This document shows, in pieces, positions 1 through 11,787 of a stretch of DNA of 64,000 nt. Positions within the stretch are counted from its first letter, which is position 1; the number at the start of each line of letters is the position of its first letter. Position numbers and translations under genes: made by a program. Below the pieces are notes generated by a model. That model did not search any database. It saw only the letters and a program-made list of their open reading frames with translations, and had not been told where the DNA came from. Origin of the DNA: Conus ventricosus. Its lineage: Eukaryota > Mollusca > Gastropoda > Neogastropoda > Conidae. The stretch is taken from the NCBI GenBank assembly GCA_018398815.1, contig JAFLJL010014836.1:35069-99068 (forward strand), read 5' to 3'.

Positions 1-37
1 TGAAGAAAAGGTGAGAAGTCTGGATGACGAAAAGGAT
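1..37. repeat. Minisatellite, left remainder
   Basis: The same purine-rich units as at 1082-1993 (GATGACGAAAAGGA and GAGAAGTCTG modules). The array is split by the LINE at 38-1081. The last 12 bases, 26-37 (GACGAAAAGGAT), recur exactly at 1082-1093 on the other side of the insertion and read as its target-site duplication. Confidence 0.8.
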
Positions 38-1081
38 AAGATAAGATAAGATAATGTTGCTTATAGCCAGCCGACCGCAGAGGGCCACATCAGGCTGTCA
101 CCACGTAAAATCAACTCACCAGTCATTTAAAAAAAAAAAAAAAAAAAACTTTCACACATCTCGTTAAATGACATCGTCTACAAACGAACCAGAAACTTTG
201 TTAAAAATCCTTCTTCCGTAAAATCTCAAATCAGATGAAAAATGTTAATTTCTCTCAAAAACCCAAGGATCAGGGCAGGCGGGACATCCCTGAACAGGAT
301 CTTCATGGACTCCGCTGTAAAATGTTTGTGTTCACATCGTGAAAAGTCCCAACACTCTAAAAGAACATTTTTCATTTTTGAGTGGTGCATGACATGGAAT
401 GCACCACGGAGCTTCTTCACTCTTTAAAAGGTAAGAAAGGGTAAAATACGAATGGCCGGTGTTGCAGCCGGCACAGAACCGTTTCCTCTTTACGACCACC
501 CGACGTAGATGGGAGGAAATCTTTAGGTTTGGACGGATCTGAAAGAGTTTGTTATTCGTCTGTGTGTTCCAATCCTCCTGCCAGAGGTCTCTCACATAAT
601 CGTTAATTTTAGGTTTCACATCTGAGCAGGGGATATAAGTGTTGGACAGTTTCTCTCTTGTGGCGTTCTTGGCTAAACGATCAACCATTTCGTTCCCGCC
701 GATGCCAACATGGCCAGGAACCCAAGCAAGAGTAATGTTGTAACGTCCGCCTTCAACTTGCTAAAAAGTTCAAAAAAAATAAAAGTTCTGGATGCTGAAG
801 GTTGCGGCCAGCTATGGCCTCCAAAGCTGACAGCGAATCCGACAGAACCAGAAAGTCCCTCCTCGAAGAATGGGAGATTATCTTCAAAGCCAGTACTAGA
901 GCAGCAGTTCAGCAGAATAGACAGAAGCATCTGAATGTATATGTTCCAAACAATATCTGAGAAGGAGCCCAGGGCAGTAGGCTGCACAGGCCACTCCATC
1001 CTCAGACTTGGAACCGTCAGTGAAAACTTTTGATAGGATGGGAATTTGGAACAGAGCTCGGCATACAAAGCCTTGTACGCC
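38..1081 (-). mobile_element. 5'-truncated LINE with RNase H domain
   Basis: This is the 3' end of a jockey-like non-LTR retrotransposon, read on the minus strand. An RNase H domain is visible: FTDGSKSEDGV near 1040, SVYSAELL near 900, LVLSDSLSALEAI near 830, and AWVPGHVGIGGNEMVDRLAKNA at about 663-730. Downstream lies the usual C-terminal tail, with CRAGCN-like cysteines and HSYLLK near 400-480. The reading frame shifts near 893, where one base appears to be missing after AELL, and again near 690, so no intact protein is encoded. The element ends in a (TTATC)n tail at about 38-54. Reverse transcriptase is absent, and the 5' break abuts minisatellite units at 1082. A 12-bp direct repeat (26-37 and 1082-1093) flanks the copy, though the array itself contains similar strings. 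The clade assignment is tentative. Confidence 0.8.
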
Positions 1082-1993
1082 GACGAAAAGGATGAAGAAA
1101 AGGCTGAGAAGTCTGGATGAAGAAAAGGATGAAGAAAAGGATGAGAAGCCTGGATGAAGAAAGGATGAAGGAAAAGGCTGAGAAGTCTGGATGACGAAAA
1201 GGATGAAGAAAAGGCTGAGAAGTCTGGATGACGAAAAGGATGAAGAAAAGGATGAGAAGCCTGGATGAAGAAAAGGATGAGAAAAGGCTGAGAAGTCTGG
1301 ATGAGAAAAGGATGAAGAAAAGGATGAGAGTCTGGATGAAGAAAAGGATGAAGAAAAGGATGAGAAGTCTGGATGAAGAAAAAGTGAGAAGCCTGGATGA
1401 AGCAAAGGATGAAGAAAAGGCTGAGAAGCCTGGATGAAGAAAAGGATGAAGAAAAGCTGAGAAGTCTGGATGAATAAAAGGATGAAGAAAAGGCTGAGAA
1501 GTCTGGATGAAGAAATGGATGAAAAAAAGGCTGAGAAGCCTGGATGAGAAAAGGCGGAGAAGCCTGGATGAAGAAAAGGCGGGAAGAAGTCTGGATGAAG
1601 AAAAGGCGGAGAAGTCTGGATGAAGAAATGGATGAAGAAAAGGCGGAGAAGTCTGGATGAAGAAAAGGCGGAGAAGCCTGGATGAAGAAAAAGCGGAGAA
1701 GTCTGGATGAAGAAAAGGCGGAGAAGTCTGGATGAAGAAAAGGATGAAGAAAAGGCGGAGAAGCCTGGATGAAGAAAAGGCGGAGAAGTCTGGATGAAGA
1801 AAAGGCGGAGAAGCCTGGATGAAGAAAAGGATGAAGAAAAGGCAGAGAAGCCTGGATGAAGAAATGGATGAAGAAAAGGTGGAGAAGCCTGGATGAAGAA
1901 AAGGATGAAGAAAAGGCAGAGAAACCTGGATGAAGAAAAGGCGGAGAAGTCTGGATGAAGAAAAAGCGGAGAAGCCTGGAGAAGAAAAAGCCT
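1082..1993. repeat. Minisatellite of 12/13-bp modules (about 25-bp units)
   Basis: Tandem units combine GATGAAGAAAAG (12 bp) with GCGGAGAAGTCTG or GCTGAGAAGCCTG (13 bp). The first module is sometimes doubled, so unit length varies between about 25 and 37 bp. The array is purine-only on the plus strand, apart from the CTG. Two long minus-strand reading frames cross it (FSAFSSS-type repeats), but they are by-products of the repeat and not a protein. Confidence 0.9.
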
Positions 1994-1999
1994 AACAAT

Positions 2000-4564
2000 G
2001 ATTTCTGAAGTGTTCTCAAACTGTTGACTTGAATTTGATGATAAAATGTCACAATTTCCAACATGTACCGATAATGTACTTTCCAAGGTAGAATCTACTA
2101 GAAAAAAGAAATAGTCAAGGAATTCATCTGATCTAAATACACCCAAATCTTTTCCCCTTGATGAAACATTTCGGGACCCAACAAACGAACAACAGAAAAA
2201 CCGGGAAAATTTCCCCTTTTACAGAAAATGGGGTGTAAACCTCCCCAGGAGAAAAGGTCTACCTGACAATCCCTTTTACGAGTTTGTTGTATGATTCACC
2301 AATGAGAGGGGGGAAAAAATTGTAATGGCAGTTTGGACAGTTGAGAAAGTGAATTTCAAGCAAAAAGGAAGAAAGAAAAGGAAATAAACCCATGAACCGG
2401 GAAACTATTTTTTGTATAATGGTGAATGTCTAACCCCTGACAGTGGATGACCAGTGATTTACTGCCCAAAACCAAGGTTCATTTTAAACAGATCAGGCAA
2501 GCAGTTGATTTTAAAGCTAATAACAAAAAATCCCACCCCCCCCCTTTTTGATGACAATACTTCTCCAGAACATTTTTAAAGGCAAAATCCCACAAAAAAA
2601 GATTACATGGCAAAAAAAAACGCTATAGAAACCCACTGATTGGTTTTTAAAACTTCTTAAGCATTTTTTCCCCTTTTAAACTTTTTTTTTTCTTTTTTTT
2701 TTTTTTTTTTTTGGGGACAAAAGTTGAGCTGGGGGGTTTTTTTTCCTCAATAAAAAAAGAAGAAACAAACAATAAGGAAAAAAGGTTGCACAGGTCTAAA
2801 TTTAACCCCCAAATAAAAATATGTTTTTTTTTTTTCTCTGGTTTTTTTCCACCCAAAGGAAACTTTTCTATTCCAAAACTGTCAACCCTCCACGGCTTAA
2901 AGAGCTTTCAAGCTCTTTTTCCCCCCCCTGTTTTCCCAACTAAAGCGTATGGTCGCCCTGCAGACACTGAAATTTTAGACCCCACAACTGCTTGCAAAAA
3001 TTTGCCCCCCAAAGTCCTTAAAATTTGAAAACATTTAAAATTTGCCCGGTCAAGACATGAACAAAAATTTTTTCTTTTCTTTGTATTATAAGGTTTTGCG
3101 TTTATGGTGATCATTTCATTGTATGTGGGAAATTTTTTCGTTACGGTAAATTCCGCCCTTTTGAGTGAATCAAAGGAGCAGGGTTAAAAATTTTGGGGAG
3201 TACTTCATCCCATAGATGTGCAGTTTTAAAAAAAATTTTGGAACAGAAAAAACCCCACCAACACCCAAAAAAAGCATTTGCAATTTTTTCCGGTTTAGGG
3301 GGAAAAACCCTTTGGGCCGCAAAAAAAACCCCAAGGGGCCCCACTAAAGGGACAGCTCAAAGCAAAAAATGCTTTTAAATATTCTAAGATGATCATCTCC
3401 CCACCCCACAATTCCCCTTTTTTCCCCCCACTCACTGTTTTAAAAACCCCTAACAGAACCCTACCAGAATTAAAGAAAGAAAAGGCAGCAATGAGTTTAA
3501 ATGGAAATAAAAACATGGGGGGGGGGTTTTAGTAAGCCCATAAAAAAACAAACGGAAATAAAATTAAAAGCTCACACTGGTGCCTATAAAGATCCCCCAA
3601 ACCACACCCTCCCCCTAACCCCCCATTTTTTTTAAAAAATGATTTTAAAAAAATTTTGACAGTCTTTTCCAAAAAAATTGACAGATGTTTGGCCGCCCTG
3701 TATCGTACTTTTTTGGGAAATCCAGTCGTTTTCCCCCCCCCCCTTTTTTGAAAACTTATGATTGCTGTGTTCATGATGTTTATGTAAAAATTAATCCCTT
3801 TGGGTTCTTTTCACATAAAACATTTTACCACACATTACTCCCAAAAAAAAAATTTAAACTAAAAAGGAAAGGGAAAATTATGCGGGAGCTTGTAGCTTGA
3901 TGACAATATTACCACACTTTGATGTTTTTTTTAATCAGAAAAACCCTTAAAAACCGAGGGTTTTTTAATAACCCTGGGGTTTTCTAGAATTTTGAAAATA
4001 GGGTTTTTTTTTTGGAAGAAGACAGTCCCCCCCTGCCCCCTAAAAAAACATTTTTTCCTTTTTTAAACCCGGAGTCTTTTTTCTTTCAGAAGAACCTATG
4101 AAAGGGACCCAGAAATTTTGTGTGTGGTTTGTAGCAGCTTTGCCTTGTCAAAAAAATTCAGGGCATGCTGAAAAACCAAAAGCGTAGCACCCGGGAAACC
4201 TCTGAAGACAATTTCTTGTGGGGGTATTGGGATTGTAGATCTCCCAAACCCCTTCCCCCCAACCCACCCCTTTTACGTCCCTGTGCCCCCCCTTTCAACC
4301 CTTTCCCAGGGGCCAAAACGCCCCCAAACCAGTGAGGTCCGGAGAAGCTATGGGGCCCGGGTTTGGGGTCTCGGGCGGGGGAAAACTGGGGATTTCCCAA
4401 CCTTTAAACAAAACCTTTTTTAAGGCCCCAACTTGGCCAGAAAAAACGAAAAAAAAGAAAAAAAAAAATGTTTGTAGATTGACCATTTTAAGGCCTTTGG
4501 CCAAACGCTGGAAAAAAAAAAAAATTATAATGAAAAAAAATTAAAACCCTTTGAAAGTTAAAAA

Positions 4565-4598
<34 letters not shown>

Positions 4599-7440
4599 CA
4601 GAGTGGGTTAAAAAAAGTAATGAAAAATAAAGGGGAAAACCCTTGAAATTTCCCAAAATTTTTTTTCTTTTTTTGTTTTTTTTTTTTTCAGGGGGCGGGT
4701 TGCTTGGTTCATTTTCGATTTTTTTTTTTCCCCTTTTAAAACCCAAAAACCAAAAAGGCCTTTGGAATAATTGCATTATAAAAAAGGCCATAAAACCCCA
4801 TCCCTTCATTTTTAACCTCTGTTAAAAAATGTGGGGGCGGGGGTTGCTAGTAGAAAGAAATTTTTAGTTTCGCATACAGGGCTTTTTAGTTTTAAATAAT
4901 TGGAATAGATTAAAAAGGTGCATTCAGGGAAACCCTTTTTTGGCACATAAAAAGTAAAACTGACTTTTCAAAAAAAAAAAAAAAAAGAAAAAAAAAAAAA
5001 CTGGGGGTTTGTCAAACTGACACCCATTTTATTTTAAAAAACAGGCGATGTGGGGGGAAAATGGGGAAAAATTTGAAAAAGAAACATTTTTAAAAGGGTT
5101 CCCCCGGACGATAAAAGAAAAGTTTAACAGGAAAAAAAACACATTATTTTGTCCTGTAATCTGTTTTTTTGTTTTTTTTTGGGGCAGAGCTTTTTTCCTT
5201 GCTTTTTTTTAAAAAACCTGACTTGCAGAAAAAATAAAGTTCTGTAGTCATGAAAACCTTTTTCCGACAGCTTTTCCCCCTTCAAGGTTCAAACTTTCCC
5301 TTTTGGGGCCCCCTTTCTTTTTCCCTTTTCTCCCCCTCTTTTTTTTTTTTTTTTCACTGCCGTAAATATGAAAGTTTCTTTGTATGTTTTAACCAATCAC
5401 CATTGCTGAAAATGTGTGGTTTTCCCTAGGTTTTAGGTTTGTTTCATTGCCGGAAATGAAAACCCTACAGGTATTTTTTCATAAATTCCAAAATTATAAT
5501 GTGTGGTGTGTCCTGGGTTAGTAGGTATGTTTATTCTCGGGAATCCCTAAATTTTCACCTCTGAAAATTTTTTTTCTGTGATTTTTCCATTTTAGTGCAA
5601 AAAAAAAAAACCAAAACAAAAAAAAAAAAAACTAAAGCCAAAAATTTTTTTTAAATGAACATATCATACTGTAGCAGGGCCCAAAGGGGAAGGAACATTT
5701 CAAAGAAAAGGGGTTTCCCTTTTTTGGGACCCTAACTTTTAAAACTGTTGCATGTCAATCCCTGTACAGATGATCGGAGGGTTAAAACCTAAAACACTTT
5801 TTACAGGGGTTAGTGTTCCCTACAATTAAAAATAGATCAAAAACGGTTCAAGGTACACTACTGGGGCTTGAAATTTAGTGAGGCATCCCTGAAAGGGAAA
5901 CCAAATCATCAAAAATTTTGGAAAGTTCTTTGGGGTGAAATTACAATTGGACCAAAGGGGAAATCGGGTTTTTCTTACATTTAAAACAACCAAACTGCTT
6001 TTTAAAATTTTAAAAAAAAGTCATGAAAGTACTTTTTGAAAATTTTTCTTTAAAGGAAAAAAGAACAACTTGAACTTGTGAAAAACCCCACATGTATACA
6101 AATTTGAACATACAACATTGCACAGTGGTTTAAACCAAACATTTTTTTCATTAAATGACATCATTTAATTATTTGCTTGTTGGAGTACCCGTCTCCCACA
6201 GCTGTTTAGAGCAATTTTATTTAAATTTTTTGGGAAAAGGCGGGGGGTTTTTCCCACCTCCCCCGAAATTTAATAGGGGGCCAAACCCGTGAAGGGCGGG
6301 GCGGGGAAAAGGGGTTTTTTCTGCGGGGCTGCCCCCCACCGAGTCCCTGTGCTTTTCCTTGGGGGAACTAAATTGTATCTGTGAAACCCGGGTTCGGCAG
6401 CGAATGTGCCCGGTTTTTGGGTCGAGCCCCCTTTAAAAAAAAGGGGGTTTGTCGGTTTGATAATTGGGGTTTTGTCAAATAAAAATGTAAAAATATCTGC
6501 GCCCCCTTGGGATGACTGAATTGGCAAATTCCCAGAAATTTTTTTAAAATACCAAACTCGACGGGGTTTTTTTTCCCCCTGTAGAATAACACGGGGACAT
6601 GGCAAAAGCTTGTAGGAAAAGTCGTGGGGCCCAATATTAGAACAATGACAACACGCAAAATTGGGGCAAAAATTATGTATCACATTCGGGGAAATTTTAA
6701 AAATTTTTCCCCTAGTTAACTAGTACACAAGTTTGATACATGCCTCTGCTCGGACCCAAAAGCAAAAAAAATGTTGGATCAGAAATGTGTACTTAAGTTT
6801 CGTTTCGTTCCCCCCTTTCACTAAGGGGTTTTCGCTTTAGGAAAGGAAAAATAAAGCTGTGTCTGGCCCCTGCCCATCCCAAAAGTTTGTGCAAGTCAAG
6901 TTGCGCTTTGGGGGTTTTTTTTGCTTTTTTTCAAAGAGACTTAAAACACATAGTAGGCCCGAGAATGTATTTTTGAAAAAAAATTTTACATATTGTTATG
7001 TCATCTATATCTATCTAACCCGGAAATGAAACAGGCACAAATTAAAGATCAATTCAGTATGGGGCTTCAAAATCAAAATAAAGTAGCCCACAAAAAAGAT
7101 CAAAAAAGATTCTTGGGATCATGTTCTTAAATTTTAGTATATGGGGAAAAACGCAATATTTCGTTGACAAAATATTCATTGATGTTGTTTTTTTTTTTCT
7201 GATTAAAAAAAAATTAAAAGGACAAAGGGAAAAAGGGGAATTTTAAAAACTCACAATCTGAAAACTCCCAATGACATGTTCCCGGACAAGGGCCACTGGA
7301 AGTCACAGCAACTGTAAAAAATTTTTCTTTTTTTAATAAAGGCAAATTTTGGGTAGTTTTTCCAAATTTTAAATGGTTTTTTTCCCCTGAGACATACAAA
7401 AAAAACTTTTTTTTTGTGGGCCCTTTTTTGAATGTTAATC
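2000..7440. other. Homopolymer-rich low-quality stretch, no gene seen
   Basis: Long A, C, G and T runs follow one another throughout, for example near 2690-2712, 4567-4598 and 4970-4999. I find no coding motif, repeat family or splice-bounded exon that I can support. The texture matches 8400-8640, where a known protein motif is visibly overwritten by runs of adjacent bases. I therefore read this stretch as a poor consensus over ordinary DNA rather than unusual biology. Confidence 0.6.
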
Positions 7441-7860
7441 AACACTGGTAAAGGCATCACAGAGCATGCCACAGATGACACTCGCAGGGATTTGTAGAAA
7501 GTTAAATTTAACACTTGTACTGTATGGGACCCCAGAACATGCCACAGATGGGCACTGCACACATTTGTAGAATTTTTAAAACAAAAAAACTTGTAAATGT
7601 ATGGATCACAGTAAAATGCCCAGATACACTGCCCCACATTTGTAGAATGTTAAAACAACACTTGTTTTGTATGGCATCCCGAGCATGCCACAGATGACAC
7701 TTTCCCACATTTTTTAGAATGTTTAAAACAAAAAACTTGTACTGTAAAGGCCTCCCCAGAGGGATGCCACAATGGGCCCAAATGCACAATTTGTAGAATG
7801 TTTTAATTTTAAAATGAAAAAGTATGGCACACAAACATGCAATGGTGGGCACTTTCACAC
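7440..7860. repeat. Tandem repeat, about 75-bp period, 5-6 copies
   Basis: The string GCCACAGATG recurs with small changes near 7468, 7541, 7618, 7687 and 7765. Each time it is followed by a CACATTTGTAGAAT block and an ACTTGTACTGTATGG block. Spacing is 69-78 bp. Copy differences are mostly A-run length changes, as expected in a poorly polished region. Confidence 0.75.
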
Positions 7861-8399
7861 TCTTTTTTTTTTTTTTTTTTTTTTTTGGGCCTTTTTTTTT
7901 TAAAAAACGACGGGGGGGCCAATTTTGAAAAAATAAAAATTTAAGAGGTATTGACTAAGAAATTTTTTTAAAAAAAATTTTTTGAAAAACCTAGCCTATG
8001 CTTTGGGTTTAAAAACAAAAATTTCTGGGCAATGTAAAAACCCGGGGCTTTAGTTTATTATTTAAAGAAGTCAAAATAAATAAAGAATGTGTGGTTACAC
8101 CGGCCCCAAAACGTAAGTGTAAGCTCCATAGAATTCTGTCCCGCCGTTTGAAAGAGACATAATTTCTTACAAAACCCAAACCCGGAACCCCCGGGGCTGC
8201 GAAGTGCAAATTTAGAGTCCACAATAGCCTAACGCGCCGGCTTCAAAGCCCCATGGGCCGGTAGACAACCATAGCAACCATGTTTCCCCGCTCTCCCCCA
8301 GCACAGGGAACCCCCCAACCCACTGGCTAAATGCCCCAAAAGGGCGCCTGTGTATATAAGGAAAAGGGGGTAAACTGCCGCCGAAACCAAGACCCATCT

Positions 8400-9278
8400 C
8401 TCTTACCACGCACCCGTAAATCCCTTTTTAAAACCCTCATCTGCCGAACTTTCTCACCCACTTTTAAAAAAAACCACACCTTGACAAAACCCCAACCCCG
8501 GCTTTTCCCCCGGGGGTTTTTTTCTCCTGCGAGACCCCAACCTCCTTCAAACCCTCCCCAAAGACCCCCCTTACTTTTATTGGACCAAAAAAAAATTTAA
8601 GTCGACGTTTTTATACTGGACTTTTTCCCCAAAGGGGTTGGGCACCCCCTTCCCCCACAAGCGTCTCCTCTACAAACTCCACCAGTATGGTATTAGAGGA
8701 TCGCTACACGCCTGGTTGTAAAAACTTCCTCCAGCAGGGGAAGATGTGCGTTGTGATGGAGGGCGAGACTTCAGAAGCATCCTCGGTGGACTCTGGAGTG
8801 CCTCAGGAACAGTTCTTGGCCCGCTCCTCTTTCTCTGCCATAAAAACGACCTGCCCGAAAGAGTAAAATCACAAGTGCGTCTCTTTGCCGATGACTGCCT
8901 TCTGTACCGACCCATCCATTCCCTGCAAGACCACCTACAGCTTCAAGAAGACCTCAAGAAACTCGAAATCTGGGCCACCGACTGGGGAATGAAATTCAAC
9001 CCCAACAAGTGCTACATCTTGAGCATCCAGCAATCCAACAACTTTACTTATTCACTCTGTAATACCCCCCTACAGAACGTCAACACCAATCCATACTTAG
9101 GTATCCTCTCTCACATGACCTTTCCTGGAGCACCCACATTGCCCACATCTGTAAGAGAGCAAGCAGCATCCTTGGCTTCATTCGAAGGAACCTCCGCTCT
9201 TGCCCTCTACCATGTAAAAAGACCGCCTACCTGTCTCTGTCCGGCCCGTCCTCGAATACGGGTCCACTATCTGGAGCC
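8400..9278 (+). pseudogene. LINE reverse transcriptase, upstream part (frameshifted)
   Basis: This is the reverse transcriptase of a CR1/jockey-type non-LTR retrotransposon, which copies element RNA at the nicked target. Visible in order are LLQTLQ-like sequence near 8540, LLYKLHQYGIRGSLHAWL near 8662-8720, SGVPQ followed by TVLGPLLFLCH near 8795-8840, the catalytic box LFADDCLLYRP near 8880-8910, and a C-terminal thumb with WGMKFNPNKC and NPYLGI. Single-base losses break the frame near 8722, 8800 and 9095, so three frames are needed to follow it. The block before 8640, where FSKAFDTVPH would be expected, is overwritten by A, T, C and G runs. The protein continues at 10290 after the LTR-element insertion at 9284-10284. 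Confidence 0.85.
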
Positions 9279-9283
9279 CGTAC
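9279..9283. other. Target-site duplication CGTAC (left)
   Basis: CGTAC immediately before the TG of the LTR at 9284 is repeated at 10285-10289, immediately after the CA that ends the second LTR. Five base pairs is the normal length for LTR-element integration. Confidence 0.85.
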
Positions 9284-9352
9284 TGTGGTAAATTTCCGTA
9301 GCAGACTACGTAAAGGGAGATAACTAAAGATATAGATAATAGAGGGGGCGCT
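9284..9352 (+). repeat. 5' LTR fragment
   Basis: It aligns with the start of the 3' LTR at 10101 over CCGTAGCAGACTACGTAAAG and the following GATATAGATAATAGAGG, with one small indel near the start and one extra G. Homology stops after GGCGCT. Confidence 0.8.
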
Positions 9353-9464
9353 TGTAGAAGGATCAATCAAATCTTCACCTTCACGGTGTCAACAAACTAC
9401 AACACCAAAAGCAGCTGTGTTTACATAAAAAGGATAATATGTAAATTTCTTTTTTTTACAAGCT

Positions 9465-9620
9465 CTGTGTAGCTAGAGCTTTATTCTACAATGCTAAGCT
9501 CAGTGTAGTTGAGAGCTTATGCAATTCATGGCCTTTTTAAGTTCATGCTTAGCTCAGTGTAGTTGGAGCTATGCTTTAGTTCAGTGCAGTTGCACATAGT
9601 TAAGGCTCAGTGTAGTTGAG
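9465..9620 (+). repeat. Interspersed GCTCAGTGTAGTTG motif, 5 copies
   Basis: GCTC(A/T)GTGTAG(T/C)T(G/A)(A)GAGCT recurs near 9470, 9497, 9551, 9580 and 9606. Each copy can pair with itself, because GCTC and GAGC flank the core. The copies lie in the interior of the LTR-element remnant. Function unknown. Confidence 0.6.
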
Positions 9621-10100
9621 AGCCAGTTTCATTTAGTTAATTTAGGTGGAATTCTCTTCATTCTGTGGAAGGAACACCATTTTGAAATCAACCTTCTGTT
9701 TGGAGAACAATATCAGAATGAAGCTGCCTTTTAAAGAGTTGTTTTGAGTTGTTTTGCATGCAATGGTTTTTTTTTATTATCTAATGCTACTATTTGCCTA
9801 TGCACATTGAATTTAATGCTTCTAAGTTTTTATGAAGGGCATGAGAGAAAGAAATAATAGAACAAGGTTTTGTTTTTATTGTTTAGTTAAAAATAAATGT
9901 GTTAATATGAGGAGAATTATTTTAAATTTTAAACTTGTTAAGTTGCACATAAAAAGATTAGTTTGTTTGTGAATTTAAAAATGGGAGCAGAAGATGTGAA
10001 TTTTTGACAAGATCTATGATGAGAAAAACAAACTGTTAATATTAATACAATTTATATACTATAAATGAAAGAATTGTCCACCCACTCAAAAAGGGGGAGT

Positions 10101-10284
10101 TGTGGTATTACCGTAGCAGACTACGTAAAGGGAGATAACTAAAGATATAGATAATAGAGGGGCGCTAGGATTCAGGGTTACGAGAAGATGGAGGAATAAA
10201 CAAGCAACGGCTTTAATCAGCTCGTCAAGTCTTTGCCTCCACTCTTCATGTCTGCAAGTCTCCCACCCACAAACACATTCTACA
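10101..10284 (+). repeat. 3' LTR, 184 bp
   Basis: Begins TGT and ends ACA. A purine tract (10088-10100) sits directly upstream and the target duplication CGTAC directly downstream (10285-10289). Confidence 0.8.
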
Positions 10285-10289
10285 CGTAC

Positions 10290-10850
10290 CTAAAATCGGA
10301 CATTGAAAAACTGGAAAGAGTGCAACGTCTCTCCGCCAGATTTATCACAGGGGACTACAAATCCCGAACACCCGGCTCCATCACAAGGATGCTGAACACC
10401 CTACAACCCCTCCACTACAGCAACGCAGACGTGATCTGCGCCTCATCCTTATGTACAAGGTGGTTGAGGGTTGGTACCGGCCGTACCACCTGCTGAGTAC
10501 CTGACCCCAAATAAACCAGGACGCTTGATAAAACCTAAACAAGCAAGCGCCTACAACACCACCAGCGCCCATCTCAGACCACATTAAAAACAATTCAAAA
10601 TCCTTCAAAGTTAGCAGGTGCAAGACAGAACAACTCAGGAACTCATTCTTTGTTAGTGCCGTCCGTGACTGGAACCACCTGGAGGAAGAGACAGTGACAG
10701 CACCATCAGTCGAGTCCTTCAAGTCGAAATCAACTCCTAGGACAAAATGTAGAAGCTAGGCTGCGCACTCCCCCCGTCCACTGCGCTAATGCCATACTCA
10801 CATGGCGACAGCAGTGTAATGTACAGATACAGATACAGATACAGACAAGC
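10290..10850 (+). pseudogene. LINE reverse transcriptase, C-terminal part and 3' tail
   Basis: This continues the LINE ORF split at 9278. DIEKLERVQRLSARFITGDY (10300-10360) joins directly to the WSPYC-like end of the upstream part once the LTR element is removed. Further along are a PAEYL-like sequence near 10490, TEQLRNSFF near 10628 and VRDWNHLEEETVTAPSVESF near 10660-10720. These form the usual C-terminus of CR1-like reverse transcriptases. Frameshifts occur near 10400 and 10725. The element ends in a short (ACAGAT)n tail at 10822-10846, so its 3' end is intact. Confidence 0.85.
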
Positions 10851-11470
10851 GTCAGTCACAGTCACTGTCACCCTGTAGTTTTCTTTTGAACGCCCCTGAG
10901 TTTAGTACGCTAAACTCGACAATTACCGATGTAGCAACAAATACAACAGAAGCTCAAGAGGTCGACCCATTCTGCTAGGAAGCAAACGAAAACTAAAAAA
11001 AGGGCGTTTGAAGACCGTCTGCTTGCTGAATGCTGTTTCTTTACACTGTTACAGAGTCGTGCTGGTTGAATAGGCCTAAATGATCTAAGAGTGGTGGCCC
11101 TTGCACGGATACCCCCCCCCCCCCCCCCCCCCCCCCCCATGAGTTAACTGGGAAATAAATAAACCGAAAGAACACGAAGTACTGATGAAAAGGAGGAAAA
11201 GAAAGAATGGAAAAAAAAAAAGAAGAAAAAAAAACCAAGTTCAGGAAAAAATGAAATGAGGAGTGCATATAAATGAAATAAATGAAAGAAACTTGAAATA
11301 TTGTGGGAGCATACATTCTTTTAAAAGCCGATGGAGCAATCATGGATCATCCTCGGTGCACGTCATCCTATTTAATTTAATCGACAAATGATTTCCGCAA
11401 TACCGCGCCTGCGAGACCTACTACCCGAGGGAATCGAAGAGGTCTCTCCAGTCTCAGGTCTCTCTTACAT
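10851..11470. other. No gene; poly-C tract
   Basis: I see no coding motif. A C run occupies about 11111-11138, and an A-rich stretch (11208-11240) follows. The short reading frames here are low-complexity. Confidence 0.6.
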
Positions 11471-11477
11471 CGCAGCT

Positions 11478-11618
11478 TATTTCAGTTTCGGTTTTATCAG
11501 TTACAGTTTCATCAAGGGTGTCGCTGCATGCGGACTAGTCCATACACGCCCACAACGTCTGCACAGTTTGTGACCACACTGTGCAAGATTTGCAGCTGAT
11601 GGATAAATGAATTAATGG
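11478..11618 (+). repeat. SINE-like dispersed repeat, copy 1
   Basis: The stretch TTTCAGTTTC, GTTTCATCA, then GCGGACTA-TCCATA, CCACA and a final GATGGATAAATGAATTAA is shared in the same order with 35484-35606. The two copies are diverged but collinear over about 120 bp and end at the same point. No A/B box could be recognised, so the SINE label rests on length and dispersal. Confidence 0.65.
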
Positions 11619-11787
11619 CTAAGATGAAAGTATTGAAGACGAGGGGCTCATGGTACTATTTTAGCAGATGTCTGACCTGCGCATTAGCTCAATGGCGCTA
11701 CTTAACATTGCCTGTGCCACCATTATCATTGAATGTGTTTGTTTGCGTGAGTGTGCACATGTGTCTCTGTGTGTGTAAATGGCTGGG

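Larger units (their letters stand above)
9284..10284 (+). mobile_element. LTR-retrotransposon remnant inside a LINE
   Basis: A 1.0-kb insertion runs from TG to CA and is flanked by CGTAC. The right end is a 184-bp LTR (10101-10284, TGTGGTATT to ATTCTACA). It is preceded by a polypurine tract at 10088-10100 (AAAAAGGGGGAG), so the element is in plus orientation. The left end matches only the first 66-69 bp of that LTR (9284-9352) and then diverges, so most of the 5' LTR and all gag/pol sequence appear to have been lost. The interior holds no protein motif. It carries the short AGCTC-AGTGTAGTTG repeats annotated separately. The family is uncertain: the short LTR and the polypurine tract would suit Ty1/copia, but nothing here proves it. 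Confidence 0.8.

Noticed and set aside
673..2146. Two long minus-strand reading frames rich in Phe/Ser (FSAFSSS repeats)
   Set aside because: They run through the GATGAAGAAAAG minisatellite. The only real protein content is the LINE RNase H, which lies below position 1080.
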